This document shows, piece after piece, positions 20,885-32,188 of a stretch of DNA of 64,000 bases. This DNA comes from Saccharum officinarum (lineage: Eukaryota; Streptophyta; Magnoliopsida; Poales; Poaceae). The translations under genes and the position numbers were made by a program. The stretch covers positions 5,502,407 through 5,566,406 of the forward strand of contig CM036160.1 of the NCBI GenBank assembly GCA_020631735.1, written 5' to 3'. Within the stretch, counting starts at the first letter, position 1; the number at the start of each line of letters is the position of its first letter. The notes below the pieces were generated by a model that searched no databases, was not told the origin of the DNA, and was given only the letters and a program-made list of their open reading frames with translations.

Positions 20885-22028
20885 TGTCGGGGTTATGATA
20901 CCCCGGGTGTCTCAAGGCACCGATAAGTGAGATGGTTAGGCGGGTTAAGCAACCAAGGCACAGCGTCAGAGGCCCACCAAGAAGACAAAAGCGCACGAGC
21001 TGCGGCCCGCCATGACCGATCCCTCCTCCTTCTATCATACGTCTCAAGGCGGCACTTGACCTCTCCCCGACTCCGACCACAAGGAAGGGGTCGGGAGGGA
21101 TCGGGCTCCATCAAGTACACCTTCCCTGACAAGGATAGGCACGCACCGCCTGACAGTACAGATGGAACAGACGCCTCTCGGGACGCGGGACCCCGGGGAA
21201 GAGCGCCACTCCGCTGACCACCTCCACGCGGACAAGACAACACCGCAAAGTAGTGATGTCGGGTACGGCAGCACACCGTCCACGCTTGATCAGACAAGAT
21301 AGTCATACGATTCCACCAACTGCAGGATGGGGCGCACGACCCCGACCTCGACCCTTCAGGATCGACCAAGCTCTCAGGACCCTTGACCCCGGACGTCCGG
21401 GGTCGAGGCCACGACTCCAACGACTCAGTGCCATCACTGACTCCCATGATGCGGCCACAGTGCTGCCCGAGCTACAAGGAACAAGGACACAAGCCATGAC
21501 GAGGAACACGAAGCCCATGTCGCACAGGACACCGGGTGAAGTCATCACCATACTGTGCCGCCATGACTGGCACTGTTGCACCCCATCTCGCCACACCTTG
21601 GCATGAGGGGCAAGCTCATGACGACTGCTCCAGGACGTGCAACAACCCCAAGACCAGGCATGATGGATTGCGCACCAAGTTTCTTAGTTTCTCCCTCCCT
21701 TGGGCTCTCGACCGCTCGAGTCGAGAGAACCCTCTCTCCTTTGTATGAACCTGCCCCCGAACTCTATATAAGGGGAGTCAGGCCACCCTTCCGAGGGACC
21801 AAACTCCAGATCAATTCTCCCTACCTCGAATCCCTTAGCTTACACACCTCCATTGTAAGTCCTCAGAGCATTTGAACCGAGGAACATGAACTCGCACCCC
21901 CTCTGAGACTGGACATAGGGCTCCGGCCTGAACCAGTCTAATTTCCTTGTGTCTCGAGTGCTACCATCGTCTTCCTAGAGCAGCACAGCGCTCTTATAAG
22001 TTTACTGTCAATCTTCGAAACACCGACA
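20885..22028. mobile_element. Solo LTR of a Gypsy-type element (1144 bp)
   Basis: It begins TGTCGGGGTTATGATACCCC and ends AACACCGACA, giving inverted TGTCGG/CCGACA termini. The 5-bp duplication ctact is present exactly on both sides (20880-20884 and 22029-22033). A 'tatataag' motif at about 21765, followed by the terminal portion, suggests plus orientation. No internal retroelement sequence is present, so it formed by LTR-LTR recombination. Confidence 0.92.
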
Positions 22029-23889
22029 CTACTCATCATCAAATATTATGAATTGCACAAACTTTGCCCAACAGGCAACATTTATGTGTACAAGTTAGGT
22101 AAAACAGGCAGGGGGTACTACAATCCATTCATATGTTTGAGTTAATAGGAAAAGCTATTTTGCCAAATTATTCCTCAAACTGCTCCAACTCCACCAGAGA
22201 ACATGCTTCCCAGAGAACTGAAATAGGTGAAACATATTGGCGCGTGACCGAGAACTCGATGTTTAGAGACAAGCAAAAACATGATAGCTTCGTATCAAAA
22301 TACCAAGAGGCATAGCTCAACATGGGATACGTACCCAACATGAATTCCTTTTAGTTATGGTGTATACGACATGATGATTCCTTGGAGAACCTTTCTTCTA
22401 TGGCGGAGATGTGGGAAAGGTAGGGAAGCTCATGATTGCAAACATTTAGCTTATTATAGAGAATTTTACTATGGTTGCCAGAAATTGGACGGCTCACAAG
22501 GAGCGATCCGACGGCTAGAAAGGCAAAGGCACCAAGAGGCACCTGGTGGGTGCCTACTAAATTGGTGGGATCAACACCTAAAAAAAGGTGTGATAATTTG
22601 TTTTTAAAAAAAAATGTAATCAAGGGTAAAATAGTAAATCTATAATTGTTAAATAATGTCTTGAGTAGTATAGTTGGGGTGGATAATTCAAGTACTATAG
22701 TTAGATGAATATTTTCTTGAGTAGTATAGTTAGATATTTTTTTCCTAGGGTTCATTTGAGTTCATTCTCCGTCTCCTCTGCGGCAGTCCATCCGCGCGCC
22801 ACCGTCGATCTGTCCACTGCCATCGTCCAGGTACCGTCTCCGCTGCCGTCCGCCGAGGGTAGGGTAAGGGCAAGGGCAAGGGTGAGGGCAGGGCGGCGGC
22901 GGTTGCAACGGCGTGCGAGGGCGAGGGCAGGGCGGCGGCGGTTGCAGCGGCATGCGAGGGCGAGGGTGAGGACCGCATAGATCCGGCTAGCACGACGGGA
23001 TTCGCAGAGCTGGTCTACTTGCAACCGTTGGTTGATGCGTGTGCTTCTGTTCAAACACGCAGAGCCTCGTTGCTGAGGAGGGGAGAAAAAGCACTAATGA
23101 AACTGAGGCATTATTATGTTGAGGTGGAAAAAAAATAATTGGATGCTTTTTAGCAACAACAAAAATAATTAACATGTACTATGCAACCTATCAAGCAGCA
23201 GTGTTTTTTCACTTTCAACATTTAAAGCAAATCCATACGACTATATGAAAAAGAACATTGGCAACCAAAAGCATGTGTACATTCACGTTTAACTCTGAAC
23301 ATCAAGCAAGTTCTTAACCAAGATAAATTCTAAATTTTTTTATTGCAGTTTGAACAGTCACTGAACTATGAACTACGGAGTAAGAACTAATTTTCAGCTT
23401 TTTAACACTATATAATTTAGAGGCACTCATGTATATTTTTTCTCCCAAAAATCCTAACTAAAGATAGCAACTTTAGTAATCCTCCGTCCTCCCCACTCCA
23501 AGCGATTAATTCTTCAGCAAATTAAGTACTCCATCATCTGCTAGCAGCAATCAATATAACCAACAGGCATGACAACCTAAAAAGAATTGGATCATAACTA
23601 AGCAGTAAAAAGAATTCACAATAATTGCAGTATACCTCAGTCTGATATTCACTACAATTAACTATTTGCCTAAAATATAAGGAAGCATTAAGCAATTAAA
23701 AGGATACAGATTAAAGATCTAGGAATAACTAAACATAAATCAAACATTTTTCAGATACATGAGTTTCTAATTCCAATTAGAACAAGAATCCTCTGGATCC
23801 ATAACCCTAGAACAAATCGCCTCTAGAAAACGTGGCATTATGATAGTTGAGGCAGCAGTTGATTGGATTTGGATCTTGTTAGAGGCGGG
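22029..23889. other. Intergenic sequence with a GC-rich exon-like block
   Basis: 22029-22500 is unrecognised low-copy-looking sequence. 22500-22740 carries 'ggcaccaagaggcac' phrases that recur near 25360. 22745-22985 is GC-rich with a two-copy unit of the type 'gggcagggcggcggcggttg'. 23070-23880 is AT-rich with no coding signal. The shared phrases and the second GC-rich block at 25040-25310 suggest one host unit interrupted by the TRIM. Confidence 0.35.
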
Positions 23890-25039
23890 TGTAATGCCCC
23901 CAGAGTCTAAACGGCTCAGATCCGCTCTGCACGCTAAGTGAACCACACCTACCACCATCCCATTTACGCTTTTGTCCTCGCTCAGAGGTGGGTGTAACGC
24001 CCACAGAGTCCAAACGGCTCAGATCCGCTCTGCACGTTGAGTGAACCACAACCTACCACCATCCCGTTTACGCTTTCGTCCTCGCTTAGAGGTGGGTGTA
24101 CTGCCCTCAGAGTCCAAACGGCTCAGATCCACTCTGCACGCTGAGTGAACCACACCTACCACCATCCCACTTACGCTTTCGTCCTCGCTTCATGTAAAAG
24201 GATTAACCTGGAGATGGTGGGATGAACTTTAGAAACCTTATATGTTGGTCTAATCCATCTTTAACAACCAAGGTGGGACTAAACCGTCCACAATATTTCA
24301 TTAACATGCACATGGGTCACTATGGGCCAAATACCAAGCTGGGCCAGATGTCAAATACACCCCCCTCAAAGGACTCAAGGATGGTGGGATGAACTCTAGA
24401 AACCTTATATATTGATCTAATCCATCTTTAACAACCAAGGTGGAACTAAACCGTCCACAATATCTCATTAACATGCATATGGGCCACCATGGGCCAAATA
24501 CCCAGCTAGGTCAGATGTCACATACACCCCCCTCAAAGGACCCGACGTCCTCATCGGCCCAATACACCCACAACCGAGCAAACGATGACCAGGAACGTTC
24601 CTTCTTAGCACACGCGACCGTGCGTCCAGTATCAGCACATGTGCCATGCTGTGCACCCCGCAGGGCCTACACACGTAATGAACCCCATGTTCGCGCCCCT
24701 GACCCGCACGCGCTCATGGCTGCGAAGGTCGGCTCCGATACCATTTGTAATGCCCCTAGAGTCCAAACGGCTCAGATCCACTCTGCACGCTGAGTGAACC
24801 ACACCTACCACCATTCTACTTACGCTTTAGTCCTCGCTTCGCGTAAAAGGATTAACCCGGAGATGATGGGATGAACTCTAGAAGCCTTATATGTTGGATG
24901 ATGGGATGAACTCTAGAAGCCTTATATGTTGGTCTAATCCATCTTTAACTACTAAGGTGGGACTAAACCGTCCACAATATCTTATTAACATACATATGAG
25001 TCACTATAGGCCAAATACTAAATTGGGCCAGATGTCACA
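23890..25039 (-). mobile_element. TRIM-type LTR element with scrambled, tandemly repeated 3' LTR
   Basis: A 225-bp non-coding interior (about 24521-24745) lies between related terminal sequences, with no gag or pol. A primer-binding site on the minus strand (TGGTATCGGAGCC, 24731-24743) abuts the right LTR. A polypurine-like tract (complement of cccccctcaaagg) abuts the left one. Near-matching flanks gcggg (23885-23889) and gcagg (25040-25044) may be the target duplication. The left side holds three copies of a roughly 104-bp LTR start and a second partial LTR plus purine tract near 24352-24521. Confidence 0.75.
24746..25039 (-). repeat. 5' LTR of the TRIM element
   Basis: The plus strand reads TGTAATGCCCC...GATGTCACA. 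An internal 36-bp duplication ('gatgatgggatgaactctag' unit) occurs at 24862-24930. The same sequence family makes up 23890-24352 and 24381-24521. Confidence 0.75.
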
Positions 25040-25421
25040 GCAGGGTCCTGATGCGGAGGACACCGTCAGCTACGGCGGCGAAGGGCGGGGATCCTGATGC
25101 CGAGGACGCGGAGGACATCGGGAGTCGCAACACAGGGAGGTTCGCGATGCGGAGGACGTCGGCAGCCATGATGGAGGTCCACGTGAACGGTGCTGCGGCG
25201 GCGGGGGTGAGGGAGGGAGTAGGGCGGCGGCTAGGGCGAGGGCAGGGCAGCCTCGCATTGCGTGAGATGACCCCTTTGGCTTCGGCTAGGGTTTGGGGGC
25301 CGGGGGCCTGTGCAATTACCGTACTGTCCTTAAACGAATAAAATTAACTAAAGACAATATTTTGCGTAGGCACCGAGAGGCACCAAGAGGGCACCCCCAA
25401 CCACCGTAAAATTATTATATG
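25040..25421. other. GC-rich block followed by short spacer
   Basis: 25040-25290 is GC-rich with 'gcggaggac' repeats and 'gggcggcggctagggcgagg'-like sequence resembling 22860-22970. 25350-25400 repeats the 'ggcaccgagaggcaccaaga' phrase. No convincing gene. Confidence 0.35.
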
Positions 25422-26279
25422 TCATCTCTTCTTAGTACATTGTGTCATGTGCACCTCACAAGTATAAACGTATTTCTTGTAAGGAGGTACGAGTGACTTC
25501 CACCCAAAGTCTTGAAACTTCCCTTCACATTTAACACTTCCAAATAATACATCATATAATGTTGTCTTGGGAACCCTGTCACCAGAGATACATTCACGGT
25601 AAGGATAAAATGCTAGGTAATCATCGTTGGCCCTTCTCCTCAAATATGTAGGTTGAATTTCCTTGAAAACATAGTGTTTACACACTGAGCTTTTCGTTTC
25701 CTTGAGTATCCTTAGAGTTGCTCGAACCATACACCAATGTTGAGCACAGTGATCAGCCCTCAACAAGCCAGAGAAGACGTGTGCACCTACAAATGATCGA
25801 TTGCAATCTTTGCAGATCTCTAGGGCAATCGATTCCAATTTTGGTTGATCCTTGGGGTCCACACTACCAAATGTAAGCAGCTTGAAGAAATACCAGTATG
25901 CCTCTAGCGGTAAATCATTTAGTATTAGAGACTGTGTGGTACCGAAATTAGTGATTTTTCTTGAACGACTTGTGATTATGATTGTGACAACACTTTCTAG
26001 GAGGGTGGCAGAAGCTAAATACTGCTTCCATGCATTCTCATCAACATCCTGAGAGAACTCAATGATAGCTAAAGTTCTCACATTTCCGTTCAGGGAACTA
26101 TTTTGGTGAATGATTGTACCAGCATCTTTGAAAGTGGTCAGTCCCATGACTTTGAGGTCATATTCAGTAATGAACACAATTTGGGTGAAGTAATTACGCA
26201 CACTTTCTTCATTGCACACATGTGCAACCAGAGTACTCTTCCCAACTCCAGCTCGACCAAGAATTGGTAGAACACCCAT
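25422..26279 (-). pseudogene. NB-ARC-like fragment truncated at its P-loop
   Basis: 285 codons are open on the minus strand, ending TGA at 25422. It starts at GVLPILGRAGVGKSTLVAHV, so the Walker A motif is canonical, unlike the paralogue at 1237-2703. It then stays collinear with that protein to the C-terminus: TIIITSRSRKI against SKIIITSNSGKI, LPLEAYWYFFKLLTFGS against LPQEAFWYFFKVLTFGS, HWCMVRATLR, and VKCEGKFQDFGWKS against VNCEGSFEILAWKS. The whole Rx-N domain is missing because Copia-3 integrase sequence begins at 26280, immediately before the Met of GVLPI. No LRR follows, so the LRR-less C-terminus is a family trait and not a truncation unique to one copy. Confidence 0.85.
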
Positions 26280-27332
26280 TGCGAGGGCTGCTCCTGCTCA
26301 CTCAGGTGGAGCAGGTCTGCGAAGCCTGCCTCGCCGGCAAGCACCGGCGTGCCCCGTTTCCTCAGCACGTGCTGGGACGTTCGACTGAGGTGCTCCAGCT
26401 GCTGCACAGCGACTTGACGTAGCCCCATCTCACCAGCTACGTCGAGCAGCAATTGGTATTTCTCGCTACAGGTTCACGGGTTCATTTTCGACCCGAAGTG
26501 TAAAAATCTCTCGCAAGTAGCGTACCACGTACCGCGATCCCGTACCTCAACCCCATCGACCCAGAAAATTTGTGACTATGGGCGCGAGCTCACGGCGCCG
26601 TACATGCCACAACAGAACAGCATCGTGGAGAGGCGCAACCAGTCCGTCGTGGGGACGGCACGCAGCATCCTGAAGGCGAAGGGCCTCCCCGGCATGTTTT
26701 GGGGGGAGACAATCACCACGGCGGTGTACCTGCTCAACCGGTCTTCATCGAAGAGCGTCGGGGGCAAGACCCTCTACGAGCTCTGGACAGGGAGCACGCC
26801 GGCCGTCCTCCATCTCCGAACGTTCGGGTGCCTCGTCCATGTGAAGGTGACTTCCCAAGCCTCAAGAAGCTCGATGATCCCAGCCGCAAGATGATCTTCG
26901 TCGGCTATGAACAGGGCTCCAAGGCGTACTGTGTCTATGACCCGGTGGTGCAGCGTGTCCACATCAGCCGTGATGTGGTGTTCCAAGAGGAGGCGCAGAG
27001 ATTTCGTCATCGAGCAGTACCCCGCGATGTCGTCCGACATCGATGACCACACGCACATCGACGTTAGGAGCAGGTTCGTCTACACCGTCCTCTTCGTCAC
27101 CACCACCAGGCTCGTCGTGGCACACCGCTGGGAGCACAACTCTGGCCGTGCACACGCAGCTGGACGCGGACCCGATTGAGTTCGTGTCACCACCTGGTGC
27201 CGGCGCATCACAGCAGCTGGACGTGGACCACGATGACGACGCTCCCCTCCGGTACCGTGCCATCGACAACATCCTGGGGTCAGTCATGCCACCTAGACTG
27301 GCCGCACTTGAGTTGGAGGTGCAGCTGCTGCT
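26280..27332 (+). pseudogene. Copia-3 pre-integrase/integrase remnant
   Basis: The first codons read as the GAG-pre-integrase zinc region (VEQVCEACLAGKHRRAPFP), then LLHSDL with the first catalytic Asp and a stop at once. The region around the second catalytic Asp is deleted or scrambled (26430-26600). 26604-26894 carries the Glu segment (NSIVERRNQSVVGTARS) and RTFGCLVHVK; another frame continues with MIFVGYEQGSKAY. At least three frame changes. The 3' edge is split by Copia-4 at 27332. Confidence 0.75.
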
Positions 27333-27680
27333 TGTTATGAACGACGTATGGAATATAAAGTAAAACGAAATCAATCACAGCGGAGACACACGATTTAACG
27401 TGAAAAACCCCTCCAATGCGAAGGAGAAAAACCACGGGTACCAGCCAGCAACAATCTCACTATCTCAAGAGTTTTGGGTTACACGCTTGTGGCGGCTTAC
27501 AAGAGAATCAAGTCTCCAAGAAACCCTAGCAAGGGTATATATGTACCGTACCGCGGGGGCTCCGCCCTTCACACCCCTCATGTGTGCACGGGCGCGGCCT
27601 GATGGGCCGGCTTCAGACTCCGCTTCGCTCCGTCAAAAACCCGGCCTATATCTTGCAGTGAATTTGGAACAACTCCAACA
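27333..27680 (-). repeat. 3' LTR of Copia-4 (348 bp)
   Basis: The plus strand starts TGTTATGAACGACGTATGG and ends GGAACAACTCCAACA. On the minus strand it is preceded by a polypurine tract, AAGGTGGAGTT (27681-27691). It pairs with the LTR at 31840-32188. Confidence 0.95.
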
Positions 27681-27798
27681 AACTCCACCTTGAGACAAAT
27701 TCATCTTGTATCATAAATCAACCAATCATCCTGAACAACAAAAGATAGAAAAGCACTGGTGCCAATAATAGTCTCTTGGAATATTCAATTAAACCAAC

Positions 27799-30700
27799 TC
27801 AGCTTGAGCATAACTCAAACTTAGCAACAGGAACAAGCTTTGTCATCATATCAGCAGGATTATCATGAGTACTAATCTTGCATACCTTCAGCTTACCTTC
27901 TTCAATCACATCTCGCACAAAATGATACTTGATATATATGTGCTTAGTTCTCTCATGGAACATCTAATCTTTGGTGAGGTAAATTGCACTTTGACTGTCA
28001 CAGTGCAAACTTATGCAAGATTCAAATCCACTGAGTTCAGCGTACAAACCTTTCAACCATATCAATTCTTTGCACGTTTCACAAATAGCCATATATTCTG
28101 CTTTAGTAGTAGACAAAGCAACAACAGACTGTAACGTAGCCTTCCAACTCACAGCACAACTGCCAACAGTAAACACATAACCAGTAATTGATCTTCGCCT
28201 GTCCAGATCAGCAGCATAATCAGAATCCACATAACCAATGAGACCCTTATCAGTTCTTCCAAACTTCAAACAGGAATCTGCTGTGCCTCTGAGGTACCTG
28301 AAAAACCACTGAACTGCCCTCCAATGTTCTTTGCCAGGATTAGACATATATCTACTAACAAGACTCATAGCATATGACAAATCTGGACGAGAGCAAACCA
28401 TGGCATACATCAAAGACCCAACAGCACTAGAATAAGGAACCCTTGACATGTACTCAATCTCTGCATCTATACTAGGACACTGAGCAGCTGACAACTTAAA
28501 GTGAGGTGCAATAGGGGTACTAACAGCCTTAGCATTTTGCATGTTGAAACGCTGAAGAACTTTCTTGATATAATTTTGTTGACTAAGAAATAGCAAACCA
28601 GATTTTCTATCTCTACTAATTTCCATACCAAGAATTTTCTTAGCACTACCAAGATCTTTCATATCAAACTCACTACTTAACAACTTCTTTAACTTAGTGA
28701 TTTCATTCTTGCTCTTGGCAGCAATCAGCATATCATCAACATATAACATCAAATATATAAGTGATCCATTAACATGCTTGATGTAAACACAGCTATCATA
28801 TCTAGATCTTTTGAAACTGTGTGACAACATAAATGAATCAAACTTTTTGTTCCACTGACGAGGGGACTGTTTCAAACCATACAAGGAGCGCTTCAACTTG
28901 CACACATATTTTTCCTTGCCAGGCACTATGAACCCTTCCGGTTGGTCCATGTATATGTCCTCCTCTAGCTCTCCATGCAAAAACGCAGTCTTCACATCTA
29001 ACTGCTCAAGCTCAAGATCATGTGAAGCAACAATACTCAAGAAAGTACGAATTGAACTATGTTTTACCACTGGAGAGAACACATCATTATAGTCAACACC
29101 CGGAATTTAACTGTAGCCTTTTGCAACTAACCTTGCCTTATACTTTGGAGGCTCGCTTGGAGATAAACCCTCCTTTCTCTTGAAGATCCACTTGCAGTTT
29201 ATGGTCTTCTTTTCCTTAGGCAAAGGAACAACCTCCCATGTACTGTTCTTCTCAAGAGACTGCATCTCCTCATGCATAGCAGAAATCCAATTATCACTAT
29301 CAGCACAACGAACAACTTCTTTATAGGTTGCTGGCTCATGAACATTCTCCACCTGTTCAGCATAACTCAAAGCATAGTAAGACAAATTACATTCTACGAT
29401 AAGACGTTTAGCAGGTACAACTGTCCTTGTTGACTTGCGTTGAGCAATAGGTAATTCCTCCTGTAGCTGCAAACTAGGAGGAGTTTGCTGAACATCATTA
29501 TGAGCATCATCATCAGCAACATCATTATTATGGTCATCCTGCTCATCAACAGGCTCCACCTGCACACCTATATCATCATCAACATGCTCCATCTGTATGC
29601 GCATACTCTGCAGCTCTTTTTCTGGAACATGATCTGAGGACAAACTGTCAGTAAACATCACAGATTCATTAAATACAACACTCCTGCTCATAAAAGTCTT
29701 CCCTGTTTCAGGATTCCACAATTTATAGCCTTTGATTCCCGAACCATAACCAAGGAAAAGACACTTAACAGCTCTAGGCTCTAATTTTCCATTGTCAACA
29801 TGAGCATAAGCAGTGCATCCAAAAACTTTTAACTATGAATAATCAGCAGGCGTACCAGACCATACCTCAATAGGAGTTTTCTTATTCAGTGGAATAGAAG
29901 GTGACATGTATATCAAGTAACAGGCATTATTAGCAGCTTCAGCCCAAAAACGCTTGCTCATCCTTGCATGAGACAGCATGCAACGGGCCTTGGAGATAAT
30001 GGTCCTGTTCATCCATTCTGCCACACCATTCTGTTGTGGAGTATGGTGTATGGTGTGATGCCTAACAATGTCTTCCTATCTGCAATAATCATTAAAGGCA
30101 TGCGAACAAAATTCTCCACCATTATCAGTACGAAGCAATTTTACCTTCCTTTCAGTTTGTCTTTCTATCATTACTTTCCAGTTCTTAAAAGCAGCAAAAG
30201 TATCATCTTTCTGTTTTAGAAAATAAGGCCAAACCCTTGTAGAGTAATCATCAATAATTATAAGCATGTAACGAGCACCACCTAGTGAGGGCTTCTTAGA
30301 AGGACCCCATAAATCAGCATGAACATAATCAAGAGTACCTTTGGCGGTGTGAATAGAAGTGTTGAACTGTACCCTCTTATGCTTGCCGAAAATGCAATGC
30401 TCACAAAAATTTATCTTACTTGAAGTGCAGCCTTTCAGTAGGTTTCTCTTTATCAAATCTGCCATACCATGGTGATTCATATGTCCCAAACGCATGTGCC
30501 AAAGGTTAGTTTTACCAGGTTCATCATTAGTAACAGCAGCAGCGGAATCAGAACCATGTAAAGTACACCCTCTAAGGACATATAACTTTGCAGAATTAAG
30601 ATCACCTTTCAAACAGACAAGATAACCTTTTGATACCTTCAGAATGCCATCTGAACCGGAATATTTGTAACCTTCTGCATCAAGCGTGCTCAATGAGATA

Positions 30701-31806
30701 AGATTCCTGGACATCCCTGGTATATACCTGACGTTTTTCAGCGTGCGTGTCATGCCATCATCAGTCTTGATCTGAACTGATCCAATCCCCACGACGTCAC
30801 ATGGGTTATCATCTCCCATCAGCACAACATCCCCTTTCTGCACAGACTTATATGAACTAAACCAATTTCTGTTAGTGCAAATATGAAATGAACATGCAGA
30901 ATCTAGAATCCATTCATCATGACCAGCAACACAACCAGCAAGCACTATCAGACAATCTCCAGAATCATCATCAGACGCATCAGCAGCAACAGAGACCTTA
31001 CCAGCCGACTTGTTTTTTCTCTTCTCCTTATTATGTACTTTTCTGCAATCCTCAACATTATGATTTGTCAGCTTGCAATAAACACAGAACTTTTTATTAC
31101 CATGCGGCTTGGACTTTGAACGGCCTCTCCTCTCGTAGTTCTTTCTACCATCAATGCTATCATATGAGGATCTGTTATCAGTTCTGCCTCTCACATGCAA
31201 AGCTTCGCCCTTTGAGGATGACGTTCCGTCATGCTGCACCATAACTTTCATCTTTTCCTTAGACTGGAGAGCCTCGTAAACTTCCTTTAGGGTTAGTTCA
31301 TCACGGCTCAAAAGTATGGTGTCACGAAAATTTGCATACGAATTTGGCAAAGAACATAACAGTAGAAGACCTAAGTCCTCATCATCATACATCACCTCCA
31401 TCGACACTAGGTCGGCCACGATCTTCTTGAATTCAGCGATGTGGGTCATCACCGAATCCTTCTCCTTCATCCTCAGAGTGAACAGCTTCATCTTCATCTG
31501 CATCTTACTGGTTAGATCCTTGCACATACAGATCGATTCCAGTTTCAGCCATAGTTCTGCAACAGTTTTCTCTTTCAAACACTCCTGCAAAATATCATTA
31601 TGAAGATGTAACTGAATTAGGACGAGAGCTTTCTGATCCTTGCAGATCTCCTCAGGAGTCCAATCGGCCTTCCTCTTGCCGAAGTTATCCAACGCCTCAT
31701 CGTAGTCATGAGTCTGCGCCATAATTCCCCGCATCTTGACTTGCCATAGCGAGAACCGCGTGTCGTAGTTCAGCAGCGGAAGATCGAACTTCATCAACGT
31801 CGTCAT
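27799..31806 (-). pseudogene. Copia-4 gag-pol polyprotein with four in-frame stops
   Basis: One minus-strand frame from a Met at 31806 to TGA at 27799. In order: gag with UBN2-type core and CCHC knuckle CVYCKLTNHNVEDC; protease WILDSACSFH; pre-integrase FCEHCIFGKHKR; integrase HADLWGP, RTDNGGEF and VAEWMNRT (catalytic D, D, E, with Trp in the usual Arg position after the Glu); RT YVDDMLIA; RNase H DSDYAADLDRR and TTKAEYMA. Stops occur at 30076, 29833, 29107 and 27964 (lowest base of each codon). Frame is otherwise preserved over about 1,335 codons with no indel. Each stop is TAG or TAA, as expected from C-to-T change in a Gln codon. It cannot make full-length product as it stands. Confidence 0.93.
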
Positions 31807-31825
31807 GAACCCTACAGCAACCGAA

Positions 31826-31839
31826 GCTCCGGTACCACT
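31826..31839 (-). other. Primer-binding site of Copia-4
   Basis: The minus strand reads AG then TGGTACCGGAGC, two changes from the initiator-methionine tRNA site TGGTATCAGAGC. Confidence 0.7.
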
Positions 31840-32188
31840 TGTTATGAACGACGTATGGAATATGAAGTAAAACGAAATCAATCACAGCGGAGACACACGA
31901 TTTAACGTGGAAAACCCCTCCAATGCGAAGGGGAAAAACCACGGGCACCAGCCAGCAACAATCTCACTATCTCAAGAGTTTTGGGTTACACGCCTGTGGT
32001 GGCTTACAAGAGAATCAAGTCTCCAAGAAACCCTAGCAAGGGTATATATGTACCGTACCGCGGGGGGCTCCGTCCCCCGCACCCCCCGTGTGTGCACGGG
32101 CGCGGCCTGATGGGCCGGCTTCAGACTCCGCTTCGCTCCGTCAAAAGCCCGGTCTATATCTTGCAGTGAATTTGGAACAACTCCAACA
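31840..32188 (-). repeat. 5' LTR of Copia-4 (349 bp)
   Basis: It is the partner of the LTR at 27333-27680, with the same ends. On the minus strand it is followed, after two bases, by the primer-binding site. Confidence 0.95.

Larger units (their letters stand above)
27333..32188 (-). mobile_element. Copia-4: nearly full-length Copia nested in Copia-3
   Basis: Two LTRs (27333-27680 and 31840-32188) flank one long gag-pol frame on the minus strand. The hexamer gctgct lies directly outside both ends (27327-27332 and 32189-32194), one base longer than the 5 bp usual for Copia. The LTRs differ by 14 substitutions and one 1-bp indel by hand count. The polyprotein is intact in frame except for four stops. 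Confidence 0.95.

Noticed and set aside
20893..21606. Several open frames on both strands
   Set aside because: They lie wholly inside the solo LTR, and no retroelement or host protein motif is present.
24211..24930. CRISPR-like regularly spaced repeats
   Set aside because: Units are 36-144 bp, related to LTR sequence, unevenly spaced, in a plant genome; they are rearranged TRIM LTR pieces.
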